Below the pieces are notes generated by a model. That model was not told the origin of the DNA and searched no databases. It saw nothing but the letters and a program-made list of their open reading frames with translations. From Tolypothrix sp. FACHB-123 (GTDB lineage: Bacteria; Cyanobacteriota; Cyanobacteriia; Cyanobacteriales; Nostocaceae), in NCBI RefSeq assembly GCF_014697075.1, contig NZ_JACJRE010000012.1, positions 88,130-152,129 on the forward strand: DNA of 64,000 nucleotides, in the 5' to 3' direction. Positions 1 through 8,450 of the stretch are shown here, in pieces. Within the stretch, counting starts at the first letter, position 1. The number at the start of each line of letters is the position of its first letter. Both the position numbers and the translations under genes were made by a program.

Positions 1-203
1 TATCGTTGACAAAATTGATAATTTGAGCTTGATAATCTGCTGAGCGATCGCCGGAGAATCAGAAGTGATATATCTATATATCTCTGAGCCTGGGGGAACA
101 TATGCAAAAATTAGATTTGTAATTGAGGATAAAAGAAACCGGGAATACAAATAAAGCTTTGCACAACCCGGTTGTTACATTAGTTATTTGATTGTGCAAT
201 GCT
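1..203. other. Intergenic 3' region of TPR gene with hairpin
   Basis: No gene is seen here. On the minus strand, just past the stop of the TPR gene, an inverted repeat with arms aaccggg and cccggtt (about 139-176) encloses a loop of over 20 bases and is followed by a short T-rich stretch. It may be a weak terminator. A HIP1 octamer lies near 45. Confidence 0.4.
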
Positions 204-722
204 TTAATTAGTCTCTATCTGCTTGGCGGCGCTGTCGGCCTTTTGAGCTAATTCTTGGTTTCCTTCTTTTTGGAACAATGTGGATGCTTTGCGTAAATCA
301 GCGATCGCAGCTGGTTTGTTTTTTAAAGCATAATTGGTAAAACCCCGGAAATAATGGGCATAAGCGATATCTGGCGTAATTTCTAGTGCTGTGTCAAAAT
401 CAGACTTGGCAGCTTGAAATTGCTCTAACAAGAATCTAGCAGCACCACGCCCTACATAGGCTGAAGTATTTTTTGGTTCCAGCTTTAGCGCTTGGTTAAA
501 GTCTTCTATCGCACCGGAATAGTTTTTGGATTGGAACTTTTCAATCCCCCGTTTGAGGTGGTTGGAAACAGTGCTGTTACTTGCAGGTGGTGTGGGAGTT
601 TGCGCAATAATTTGTGATGGTTGTGTTTGTTGATTCTGGGATAAATTTTTGGCTTCAGATGGGGAAGCGATCGCTAATGTTCCTAATGTCAAAATTGCAA
701 CTGCTAATTTTAAGCCTTTCAT
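204..722 (-). CDS. Secreted TPR-repeat protein
   Basis: This is a predicted exported tetratricopeptide-repeat protein of about 172 residues. The N-terminus is a clear signal peptide (KGLKLAVAILTLGTLAIASP) followed by a Gln/Pro-rich linker. From about residue 60 there are roughly three TPR units (LKRGIEKFQSKNYSGAIEDF, then AYVGRGAARFLLEQFQAAKS and AHYFRGFTNYALKNKPAAIA). An in-frame ATG lies 24 bases upstream at 746. I prefer 722 because ggag sits 8 bases before it and the signal peptide begins there. TPRs mediate protein-protein contacts, so a periplasmic scaffold role is inferred. The next gene on the same strand is a DUF928-like envelope protein whose paralogue lies in the CHAT island at 62.7 kb, and that island also has a secreted TPR protein. 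Confidence 0.8.
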   Translation of the reverse strand: MKGLKLAVAILTLGTLAIASPSEAKNLSQNQQTQPSQIIAQTPTPPASNSTVSNHLKRGIEKFQSKNYSGAIEDFNQALKLEPKNTSAYVGRGAARFLLEQFQAAKSDFDTALEITPDIAYAHYFRGFTNYALKNKPAAIADLRKASTLFQKEGNQELAQKADSAAKQIETN

Positions 723-871
723 CCTTGCATCTCCTAAATTATTCATGCTGGTGCAGCAATTTCATATTGCTTGCTTATTGGCTTGCTCATAAGTATATAT
801 TTCTCAGGGGTGGCAACCTATGCAAAAATCTCAGTGCGGATAAATTTTTCATGAAGAATTTGTCATCATCC

Positions 872-1699
872 TCAAGTCTTCTTGTTAGGCGTGGCAGCAT
901 TATTGTTATTGGCTGGAGGTGCTGTACATAATTGTTGGGCGATATCTTGGCGAATTTGCTTCAACTCATCGGAAGGTTGGGAAATAGAATAAGCTTGTTG
1001 TAAGACATCTGACCACAATTGCTGATTTGCAAAATATTTGGCTTTTGCTAAAGCGATCGCTTCTTTGTCTGCTCCTTTGGTTTGCAGTTCTGTTTCGAGC
1101 GTTTGTAATTCCTGGGTAATGCGATCGCGTTTTTGGCTATCCATCAATCGAAATGGCACAAACATAGCCGGATTCTTACCGCGATACACAGTCCATTCAT
1201 AAATTTGCCCTGGTTGCAGTTTTTCGCCTGTATAATTTATACTCTGCTGCGCTTCTACAGATTGACTCCACAAATTATCTGTATCGCTACCACGAGCGCG
1301 TAAACCAATAGTTTGAATATTACCTTGCCAAATAAACAAAGGGCGATCGCTCCAAACTTGCGTTATTTCCCCCTGTACGCCGGGAGAAATTGGGCAGAAA
1401 TTCCCCCGTGCCGCCGTGCGTCTGCGCCTGCGCTGAAATAAATTATTAATATTCAATACCTCTCGCCAAGAAGTTGTTTGCACCACTTCACTACTAAATG
1501 CTGTTTCTGGGGAAATCACCACAGCCGGAAAAATTACCATGCTGCTAGCGCTGAGTAATACTAAACAAAACTTAATTACGGAAGCTTTTCTGGTGTTATT
1601 TTTTAATTGCTGAATCTCAATATCTATTGTCATGCCTGAATTAGGTAACAAACTCTGTGTAATTGCTAATAAAGAATGTAAAAAATGATTTTTAGACAT
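872..1699 (-). CDS. DUF928-like envelope protein (paralogue of 62673-63398)
   Basis: The protein has about 275 residues. A hydrophobic segment near residues 42-62 looks like a signal anchor, followed by an Arg-rich stretch (RRRRR). The body resembles the cyanobacterial DUF928-type extracytoplasmic domain: Cys after the Arg tract, SPGVQG, WSDRPLFIWQG, and LQPGQIYEW. A helical C-terminal part (RITQELQTLETELQ, AIALAKAKYFANQQLWSD) ends near LCT. These motifs line up in order with the gene at 62673, so the two are paralogues. The ATG at 1699 has a strong gaggagga Shine-Dalgarno nine bases upstream; a TTG codon directly precedes it. The same-strand TPR gene lies about 150 bases downstream, so they may be co-transcribed. 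The molecular function is unknown. Confidence 0.75.
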   Translation of the reverse strand: MSKNHFLHSLLAITQSLLPNSGMTIDIEIQQLKNNTRKASVIKFCLVLLSASSMVIFPAVVISPETAFSSEVVQTTSWREVLNINNLFQRRRRRTAARGNFCPISPGVQGEITQVWSDRPLFIWQGNIQTIGLRARGSDTDNLWSQSVEAQQSINYTGEKLQPGQIYEWTVYRGKNPAMFVPFRLMDSQKRDRITQELQTLETELQTKGADKEAIALAKAKYFANQQLWSDVLQQAYSISQPSDELKQIRQDIAQQLCTAPPANNNNAATPNKKT

Positions 1700-2279
1700 C
1701 AAGATTTTTCCTCCTCATCAATCTAAATAAAATTTCAATTCGTAATTTGTAATTACGAAAATCCTACAGAATCAGGCTTCAGGGATTGAATTTGTTGGCG
1801 AATTTTGGAGAATAGAAGTAAGTTGTTGATAGCAAAATTGGCTGAAGGTCAAACCTCCTCAGAGATAAATCTGCAATCTTTCTTAATTTTTACGCAACGA
1901 CAGGTAATTTTACTTGCTCATACCATCGCCTCGTGTTTTGACGTTTAATTACTGGTAAGTGTGTCCTAGTTTTTAAAATTAGTTATTTTTCCGTTGTTAT
2001 AAGTGAAGGAATTCTTGATGGTTGACGGTTGATTAATGTATCCAATAATGGGTAGGAGCACGGCATTGCCATGACCTCTAGAATATATGGATGTGCCACA
2101 AACTTTATATAAACAAAATTATGTTAACAAACTTAAATAAATAAGCTGAAACCCTTGACAAATTACAAACGACCGAAGACACATGACGGACTCAGCCAAT
2201 TTAGCTTGAATTACGCCGACCCACTTAAACAACGTTAGGATACTTAAGGAATTGCTACTCATTTCATGGAAATTAGCTT
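1700..2279. other. Intergenic region
   Basis: About 580 bases without a convincing gene. It holds the leader of the minus-strand DUF928-like gene, a partial copy of a dispersed MITE-like repeat (2050-2115) and the leader of the HugZ-like gene. Nothing else was recognised. Confidence 0.5.
2050..2115 (+). repeat. Partial MITE-like repeat copy
   Basis: This segment contains the core ggcattgccatg, tctagaatata and gatgtgcc seen also at 8354-8450 and 51123-51223. The outer inverted ends found in the other copies are not recognisable, so this looks like a decayed or truncated copy. Confidence 0.5.
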
Positions 2280-2780
2280 ATGAGCCAACTGGAGAAAGTT
2301 CAAGCTGAGTACGAAAAATTTGCCGAACAATTTACAAGCGTAATTATTAGTACCGTTAATGAAGCGGGAATACCTAATGCTAGCTATGCTCCCTTTGTGA
2401 TGGATAGGGCGCAAAATATTTATATCTACGTTAGCGGACTGGCGACGCATACTAAAAATATTTATACCAATCCTCATGTTTGTGTTTTATTTATTGAAGA
2501 TGAAAGCCAGACTAATCAAATTTTTGCCCGTCGGCGTTTAAGTTTTGATTGTCAAGCAAGTTTAATTGAACGGGACACTGACCAATGGAATCAAATTGTT
2601 GAGCAATTTCAACAGCGGTTTGGGGAAATTATTGAACTGTTGCGTAGCTTAAATGACTTCCGCGTTTTCCAATTAACTCCTAGGGAAGGTCGTTTTGTCG
2701 TCGGTTTTGGGGCTGCTTATCATATTAGTGGAGATAATCTCCAGCAACTTGTGCAAATTACTGGCAAGGATGAAAAGTGA
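2280..2780 (+). CDS. HugZ/HutZ-family FMN-binding (pyridoxamine oxidase-like) protein
   Basis: This is a single split-barrel domain of the pyridoxamine-5'-phosphate oxidase superfamily, 166 residues long. The family includes heme-utilisation proteins of the HugZ/HutZ type. Visible hallmarks are TVNEAGIPNASYAPFVMDRA, then IYIYVSGLATHTKNI, ARRRLSFDCQASLIER and the C-terminal GRFVVGFGAAYHISGDNL, where the His of the GxGxAYHI segment matches the heme-associated subgroup. Members bind FMN or heme in the cytoplasm; a role in heme handling or flavin redox is inferred. It starts at ATG 2280. The alpha/beta hydrolase lies 160 bases downstream on the same strand, separated by repeats, so an operon is uncertain. 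Confidence 0.8.
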   Translation: MSQLEKVQAEYEKFAEQFTSVIISTVNEAGIPNASYAPFVMDRAQNIYIYVSGLATHTKNIYTNPHVCVLFIEDESQTNQIFARRRLSFDCQASLIERDTDQWNQIVEQFQQRFGEIIELLRSLNDFRVFQLTPREGRFVVGFGAAYHISGDNLQQLVQITGKDEK

Positions 2781-2781
2781 A

Positions 2782-2813
2782 ATGGGGCATTGGGCATGGG
2801 GCATTGGGCATGG
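2782..2813. repeat. Heptanucleotide STRR (gggcatt/gggcatg)
   Basis: A short tract of 7-base units alternating gggcatt and gggcatg directly follows the HugZ-like stop codon. The same units recur at 43087, 44511, 53643, 57223 and 58776, and as a pure expansion at 47951. Confidence 0.8.
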
Positions 2814-2942
2814 AAAAGAGAGATTTTTATGTCCTCGTAGTGGTATCGATTGCATTACTGTCTAGTTGGTGACAAGTTACCCTGAGGATGTCTAGATAAT
2901 TCATAACTCATAATTCATAATTAATAATTCATAATTAATTTT

Positions 2943-3830
2943 ATGCTTCAGTTCCAACCTCCTGGCTTTGGGCACAAAGTGATTCATACCTCATTGGGGG
3001 CAATGGTTTACTATACCCAAACAACTGCACCGTGGGCGATCGCTGATACTGAAGATTTACCCCCTTTGCTGTTTTTGCATAACTTTGGTGGCGGTGCATC
3101 AGCCTACGAATGGTCTAAAGTTTATCCGGCTTTTGCTTCCAGTTACCGGATATTAGCCCCAGATTTAATTGGTTGGGGAGATTCTGCCCATCCTGTGTGG
3201 GATTATCAAATTAAAGATTATCTCAATGCGATCGCAGAATTTATCGGCAAAACTTGTCGTCAAAAAGTATCTGTTGTCGCTTCATCCTTAACAGCAGCTT
3301 TCACTATTCGCCTGGCTATTACCCAGCCTGAGTTATTCGAGTCTCTATTTTTAGTATGTCCTTCCGGTTTTGATGATTTTGGACAAGGCGCAGGACGGAG
3401 ATTGCCCTTGTCAGTCATCAATACACCATTGTTGGATAATTTAATTTATGCGATCGGTGCAGAAAATGAGTTTGCCGTGCGTAACTTTCTGCAAAGTTTT
3501 CTGTTTGCTAAGCCAGAACGAGTTTCTCAAGAAATGGTGCAAGCTTATTTAACCTCTGCCCAACAGCCTAATGCTAAATTTTCCGCCTTGGCATTTTTGC
3601 GAGGTGACTTGTATTTTGATTTAACCTTATATATTCAGCAACTCAAAATTCCCACAATGTTTTTTTGGGGAGAAAAGGCGCAATTTACCAGCATTAAATT
3701 GGGTAGAAGGTTAGCCAATTTAAATTACGGGGCAATTCGCAAATTTTATGAAATAGCAGATACGGGCATATTACCCCATCTAGAAATGCCAGAGGTATTC
3801 ATTGGGCTGTTACAGCAGCATTTAAATTGA
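2943..3830 (+). CDS. Alpha/beta-fold hydrolase
   Basis: The protein has 295 residues and an alpha/beta-hydrolase plan: oxyanion region LLFLHNFGGGASAYEW (about 42-57), YRILAPDLIGWGDSAHP (about 69-85), a nucleophile-elbow region VSVVASSLTAAF (about 107-118), a cap region, PTMFFWGEKAQF, and a C-terminal His in GILPHLEMP. The usual Gly-x-Ser-x-Gly elbow is replaced by Ala-Ser-Ser-Leu-Thr. The serine remains but both flanking glycines are changed. The acid position after FFWGEKAQ is not obvious. It could still be an active esterase-like enzyme or a family variant. The substrate is unknown. It starts at ATG 2943 after an AT-rich repeat-like leader (cataattcataa units). Confidence 0.8.
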   Translation: MLQFQPPGFGHKVIHTSLGAMVYYTQTTAPWAIADTEDLPPLLFLHNFGGGASAYEWSKVYPAFASSYRILAPDLIGWGDSAHPVWDYQIKDYLNAIAEFIGKTCRQKVSVVASSLTAAFTIRLAITQPELFESLFLVCPSGFDDFGQGAGRRLPLSVINTPLLDNLIYAIGAENEFAVRNFLQSFLFAKPERVSQEMVQAYLTSAQQPNAKFSALAFLRGDLYFDLTLYIQQLKIPTMFFWGEKAQFTSIKLGRRLANLNYGAIRKFYEIADTGILPHLEMPEVFIGLLQQHLN

Positions 3831-4566
3831 CATTAAAAGTAATTTAGCGCTTAGATGCACCTAATTATACTAAAATATTGTTTAGTCTAGTTCATTAGAC
3901 TTAAACCATTAGCATGGGAATTCACAGGAATTGATATCCAAGTTTCCAGTTGCAAGATATAAGTCAGCTAATATTGCTTGTATTTTGAGATACAACGTAT
4001 AAGCAACAGCAACAAGCTTAAAAACTAGTTTTTCTGTATATTTAACCATCAGTTTATATTTTAAATGATGGTTCATCTGCCATATTTTATTTGCGGCTGA
4101 ACGCAATAATTCGTGAACTTATCATTAGTTTTTCAACTTCAAAATCAACTTTTAATATTAGTAACCTCATTAAAAATTGATGCTTTTGCTTCATTTAAGT
4201 GTTGTATTAATGGTGATTATTCAGGCTCAAACCCCGATTTTAGCATGATTTGCCTGTTTATCGATGATATATTGGCTATATCATTGATGATATCTATATC
4301 AATCATCAGCATTTATATAGATATCAAATTTGATTTAATTCAAAAATTAAGAAATAATAAACACGTAAGTATAGCTCTGTCTAACTGCAAAAATTTTCAA
4401 TTGCTCAATTTACAAATTTTATTTAGTTAAATAGTTTTTAGAAAAGATGGCACAAAACAAAACAAGGTATAATGTTTTACCTAATAGCTCGACTGTAGCG
4501 AGCGGTGTTGGGGGTAGACATACTTTGCAACGGGGAACGTCCAATGCTGCTCAGTCAATCGCGACA
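3831..4566. other. Intergenic region, no supported gene
   Basis: This AT-rich stretch carries two weak open frames, one per strand, of 65 and 105 codons. Neither has a clear ribosome-binding site, a recognisable domain or normal composition. It ends at the remains of an aldo/keto reductase gene. Confidence 0.5.
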
Positions 4567-4899
4567 ATGCTACAGCGAGTGCTAAGACTCACGGGTGTAA
4601 AAGTTTCTATTTTTGGATTGGGAAGTGCAAGTATACAAACACGACTCAATCAATAAAGATAGAGAAGCTGATGCTTTAAGAATCATTCAAACAGCGTTTG
4701 AATTCGGTATTCAGTATGTTGATACTGCTGCTAGCTACGGAGCGAAGGAAATTTTTTAGCTATTAAGACTGAAGAAAAAGATAGGGATAGCATCTGGCGA
4801 AAATTGGAGCGTTCTCTGCAACGATTTAATACCAATTTTTTAGACTTGTGGCAGTTGCATAGGGTTTATTTACGCAAACATATACAGCTATTTAGCTAG
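4567..4899 (+). pseudogene. Decayed aldo/keto reductase
   Basis: Three fragments in different frames spell the N-terminal part of an aldo/keto reductase. The first is TGVKVSIFGLGSAS (frame of 4567), which stops at 4654. The second is DREADALRIIQTAFEFGIQY plus VDTAASYGAKEIF, beginning at 4658, one frame over, stopping near 4758. The third is LAIKTEEKDRDSIWRKLERS plus LQRFNTNFLDLWQLHR, ending at 4863, with the frame closed at 4899. The catalytic Asp of the VDTAASYG motif and the LDLWQLH strand are typical of the family. The gap between KEI and LAIKT suggests an internal deletion, and the second half of the barrel is missing. The open frame 4447-4656 is only the upstream part of this remnant. 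Confidence 0.75.
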
Positions 4900-4993
4900 C
4901 CAAATACACCATTGTTATACTTCCTGCAAGTATAAAATAACTTGTTTGTTTTATCTGAATTTATTCTTTAAACCCACAAATCATTTTGCGCTT

Positions 4994-6682
4994 ATGAATC
5001 CCAAAAAATATCTAAAAAATAAGTTTAATATTTTCCATAAATTTTGGGCAATTGCTCAACTTTACTGGTCAAGTAAGGAAAAATGGGGCGCAATCTTTTC
5101 CATTTTTCTGCTCTTGGCATTGTTGCAATTATCTACACAAATAAATGTCTTTGCTAACACTCAACAAGGTAATTTTGTTTCCGCTCTGGCAGATAAAGAT
5201 ACTCAGAGATTTTGGACAAGCATAGGCATATTTATAGGCTTGCGGGTTGTTTTAGCTATAGTGAGAGTTTGGTACATTTATGTCCGGTTTAAACCGATTC
5301 TAGCTTGGCGATTGTGGTTAACTAATCATTTCATTGATAAATATTTAAATAAACGTTCTTTTTATGAAATAAATCATTTAAAAAAAGAAATTGATAACCC
5401 AGATCAGCGTATAGCTGAAGATATCCAAGGTTTTACGGAAGTTTCAATTTCTATATTTTTAGATCTTTTTAATACTTGTTTACAAATTATTGCTTTTAGT
5501 GGAGTTCTCTGGGGTATTTCACCTACTCTGATGATTTTTTTAATCATTTATGCTGGCGGTGGTACTCTAATCTCACTTGGTTTCTTTGGCAAAAGACTAG
5601 TTAATATTAATGTCGAGCAGCAGAGAAAAGAAGGTGATTTTCGCTTTGGTTTAGTTCGTCTGCGAGAGAATGCTGAATCAGTAGCTTTTTATCGCGGAGA
5701 AGCACAGGAAATAAACTTGCTCCAATCCTTATTTAAGCGAGTATTTAATAATTTCCAGACTTGGATAATGTGGCAACAAGTATATTTTGGTGCTTTCATG
5801 AGAGCTTATGATATTATTCCCCCAATTCTACCTGCATTGGTTCTAGCTCCCAATGTTCTAGCTGGAGAATTAGAAGTAGGAAAGATTACAGAAACAGCAG
5901 GAGCATTTATGGCTCTTAACGGAGCTTTGTATGTTCTTGTCAGAAGGTTTGAAAATTTGACTGGTTTAGGTGCAGGAATTGAGCGTTTGTTTGAATTTTA
6001 TAATTGCTTGGAACAGCCAGAAAGAGAAATTCAGCAACGGGTAGCGCAGTATAAAACTATTAATATTATAGAACAGAACCTTTTAGCTGTTGAAAATTTA
6101 ACTTTGTATACGCCAAATTATCAGAGAGTTTTATTTAATGATATTTCATTTGCCTTGGAACCTGGACAAGGACTCTTAATTAAAGGTACTAGTGGCTGTG
6201 GGAAAAGTTCTTTATTAAGAGCGATCGCCGGATTATGGCATTCTGGTACAGGTACAATTATTAGACCAAAATTAGAGGAAATTCTTTTCTTACCTCAACG
6301 CCCTTATATGGTTTTGGGTAATCTCCGCAATCAGCTAATCTATCCTCAACTCACTGTTGATTTAACTGATGATGAACTTTGTCAAGTATTACAACAAGTC
6401 AATCTACCAAATTTAGTGGAAAGATTTGGCAGTTTTGATGTGGAAAAAGACTGGTCTGATGTGCTATCTCTAGGAGAACAACAGCGTATTGCTTTTGCTC
6501 GCTTGATGATTACCAAGCCAAAGTATGTGATTTTAGATGAAGCTACTAGCGCTTTAGATATAGAAAACGAAGGCAATTTATATCAATATCTAGTAGATAC
6601 ACGCACAACTTTTATCAGTGTCGGTCATCGTCCTACTCTGTTGAAATATCACCAATTCACTTTAGAATTGATTAATTCATAA
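4994..6682 (+). CDS. ABC exporter, fused permease and ATPase, SbmA/BacA-YddA type
   Basis: This half-transporter has 562 residues. The N-terminal part contains several membrane segments (for example GAIFSIFLLLALLQLS and the region around LNTCLQIIAFSGVLWGIS), and the C-terminal part is a nucleotide-binding domain. The ATPase shows Walker A GTSGCGKSS, signature LSLGEQQRIAFAR, Walker B YVILDEATSALD and H-loop SVGHRP. The ERxAEDI-like stretch (DQRIAEDIQGFTEV) is typical of the SbmA/BacA and peroxisomal ABCD group, whose members move peptides, cobalamin or acyl compounds. The substrate here is not predictable. A TTG 48 bases upstream (4946) keeps the frame open, but ATG 4994 fits better. A 21-bp tandem array follows the stop codon. 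Confidence 0.88.
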   Translation: MNPKKYLKNKFNIFHKFWAIAQLYWSSKEKWGAIFSIFLLLALLQLSTQINVFANTQQGNFVSALADKDTQRFWTSIGIFIGLRVVLAIVRVWYIYVRFKPILAWRLWLTNHFIDKYLNKRSFYEINHLKKEIDNPDQRIAEDIQGFTEVSISIFLDLFNTCLQIIAFSGVLWGISPTLMIFLIIYAGGGTLISLGFFGKRLVNINVEQQRKEGDFRFGLVRLRENAESVAFYRGEAQEINLLQSLFKRVFNNFQTWIMWQQVYFGAFMRAYDIIPPILPALVLAPNVLAGELEVGKITETAGAFMALNGALYVLVRRFENLTGLGAGIERLFEFYNCLEQPEREIQQRVAQYKTINIIEQNLLAVENLTLYTPNYQRVLFNDISFALEPGQGLLIKGTSGCGKSSLLRAIAGLWHSGTGTIIRPKLEEILFLPQRPYMVLGNLRNQLIYPQLTVDLTDDELCQVLQQVNLPNLVERFGSFDVEKDWSDVLSLGEQQRIAFARLMITKPKYVILDEATSALDIENEGNLYQYLVDTRTTFISVGHRPTLLKYHQFTLELINS

Positions 6683-6694
6683 TAACTCGATATT

Positions 6695-6799
6695 GACGAC
6701 GATCAAAACGACTTTGATGACGATCAAAACGACTTTGACGACGATCAAAACGATATTGACGACGATCAAAACGACTTTGATGACGATCAAAACGATATT
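6695..6799 (+). repeat. 21-bp tandem repeat, five copies
   Basis: Five back-to-back 21-base units (gacgacgatcaaaacgactt plus t, with gat/gac and cttt/tatt variants) begin 12 bases after the exporter's stop codon. In one frame they read DDDQNDF/DDDQNDI, but that frame has a stop (taa, 6683-6685) immediately upstream and no start codon, so it is not an independent gene. It could be a decayed C-terminal tail of the exporter frame or a purely intergenic array. Confidence 0.9.
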
Positions 6800-6821
6800 A
6801 CTGTTAAAACATCGAACAAAA

Positions 6822-6854
6822 ATATCCCCAACTTTTCCACGAAGTCGGGGATAT
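6822..6854. repeat. Inverted repeat, possible hairpin terminator
   Basis: Arms atatccccaac and gtcggggatat (10 of 11 paired) flank an 11-base loop. The hairpin lies downstream of the exporter and its tandem array, and no long T tract follows. It may stabilise the 3' end of the mRNA. Confidence 0.5.
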
Positions 6855-6920
6855 CAGCAAATTCTTAATTACCAATTACGTAGCGCTTTGGGCTTCCCGC
6901 AGGGTATTACGAATTATGAA

Positions 6921-8231
6921 TTATCTAATTTCTTCCAAATCTACCCACTCATCATAAGAAGAGTCGTAATCTAGGTAATGCACATAGTATTGCTGACCTT
7001 GGATTTTCTCAATACTGGCGGAATACCAATCTTCGTTTTCCTCATCCCAAACTTTGACTTTTTGCTTTACTGCAAAGCCATTCTGATCGCTTGCACCATG
7101 TTCGCGTAACCGAATCTCATCTTCGCCTACCCATTCGTTGTAGGATGAACCATAGCCGAGGTAATGCACAAAGAACTGGTCGTTTTCAACTTTCTCAATG
7201 GTGGCTTGATACCAATCTTCTTCATCTTCATCCCAAACTTCTACAGTTTTATTGACTGCATATTCACCACTAGCAGATTTTGCAGCGGATGCGGATGAAT
7301 TATCTCGCATAGGTTGAGGTGACTCTTGTGCTAGTTCCGCTTTCACTAAGGAATGCGATCGCACAATCACAGCCCGCGCTACAGTTTGAATACCTGTATG
7401 CTCGTAGTAATTGGTAGCTTGATCCAAGAATGCAGCCACGAAATCTAAGTTATCATCAGCAATTTGGATAAAATTACCTAAATGACTAAACAAAGATTGG
7501 GGAGTTACACCAGTCTTCGCCACTAAGCCATTCATCCAACCTTGAACCGAGTTAAAAGCTTGAGTAATAAAGCCAAATTTCTCTGTCGCATTATTACCTG
7601 GTAAAGAGTTGCTAACTGCTGAAAACACAGGATTTTGCGCGACTACATTAGCGTCAGTACCGCTAATAATAGTGTGAATCTTGGTGAGGAAATCAGGGCC
7701 TAAAGGTAGCAATCCATCTAGACAAACTAAAGCTACCATCCGGGTTAAGGATGCATCTTTATAGTTTTCACTTAAAGTAGCTGCAAATGCTTGAGGATTG
7801 GGGCTAGGAAGTCCGTTGAGTTTAGAGAAAGCGATGATTTCAACAGCGATTTTTAAGACTAAATCTATAGTTTGAGTTAAATCTGCTTTGGGAGTGATAT
7901 TACTTAAAAAACCGAGAAAAGCAATTTTTTCGCCAACCTTGTTAGCTAAAGCTGCTGTAGCCATAGCCGTGTCGGCTTTATCGATAGTTTGATAAAGTTT
8001 GATAGCAGTTTGATAGCCATTTTGAGGATCGTGATAGAGAGAGACAGCGCGATCGCGAATTTTTTGAATAACTTTAGCGTCAGTTTCTCCCGTGATTGTA
8101 CGGATATTATTATCAAACCCTACCAAGTTGTTCCATTGACCTGGAGCTACATAATCGAGAGCCTTCAATACCTTGACAGTAATGTTGTCTGATGGTAATT
8201 CGTCAACCAATTGAATAATTGACTTATCCAT
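6921..8231 (-). CDS. Protein with helical N-terminus and two C-terminal Tudor-knot/chromo-barrel domains
   Basis: The protein has 436 residues. Residues 1 to about 300 are mainly helical and unrecognised. After a Ser/Ala-rich linker come two similar domains of about 50 residues: VEVWDEDEEDWYQATIEKVE with FVHYLGYGSSYNEWV, and VKVWDEENEDWYSASIEKIQ with YVHYLDYDSSYDEWV. The pattern V-x-x-W-D-x-x-x-x-x-W-Y, then Y-x-V-H-Y-x-x-Y-x-x-S-x-x-E-W-V, is that of Tudor-knot/chromo-barrel folds, known mainly from eukaryotic chromatin proteins and also from RNA binding. In this setting a nucleic-acid or peptide-binding role is inferred. The ATG at 8231 begins MDKSIIQLVDELP. The gene stands alone. Confidence 0.8.
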   Translation of the reverse strand: MDKSIIQLVDELPSDNITVKVLKALDYVAPGQWNNLVGFDNNIRTITGETDAKVIQKIRDRAVSLYHDPQNGYQTAIKLYQTIDKADTAMATAALANKVGEKIAFLGFLSNITPKADLTQTIDLVLKIAVEIIAFSKLNGLPSPNPQAFAATLSENYKDASLTRMVALVCLDGLLPLGPDFLTKIHTIISGTDANVVAQNPVFSAVSNSLPGNNATEKFGFITQAFNSVQGWMNGLVAKTGVTPQSLFSHLGNFIQIADDNLDFVAAFLDQATNYYEHTGIQTVARAVIVRSHSLVKAELAQESPQPMRDNSSASAAKSASGEYAVNKTVEVWDEDEEDWYQATIEKVENDQFFVHYLGYGSSYNEWVGEDEIRLREHGASDQNGFAVKQKVKVWDEENEDWYSASIEKIQGQQYYVHYLDYDSSYDEWVDLEEIR

Positions 8232-8353
8232 GAATCAATCCTCTAAACCCAAAAAAACTATAGTAATCGATTATACTCATGGTTTTGGGGATATGTCGCT
8301 AGTAGTCTGGGCACCACCACCTAGAGAAATGATTAAGAACCATGCTAAATTTC

Positions 8354-8450
8354 ATACCAAGTTGCAAAATGAATGCGAAAAATGGTAAGTAAAGGAATAG
8401 CATTGCCATGCCCCTACAATATTGATGTACCGCAAACATGATTTAAATTA
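8354..8450. repeat. MITE-like dispersed repeat overlapping a stop codon
   Basis: This copy of the roughly 100-bp element starts ataccaagtt, contains aatagcattgccatgcccct and gatgtaccgcaaaca, and ends tttaaatta. It matches 51123-51223 throughout. Its right end overlaps the last three bases (8448-8450) of the minus-strand MtfA-like gene and so supplies its stop codon. Confidence 0.65.

Noticed and set aside
3909-4430. Two short frames between the hydrolase and the reductase remnant
   Set aside because: AT-rich, no domain, no Shine-Dalgarno, and composition unlike neighbouring genes.
6693-6974. Frame with Thr/Ile/Lys repeats after the ABC exporter
   Set aside because: Read from the 21-bp array and a common intergenic repeat; no ribosome-binding site.
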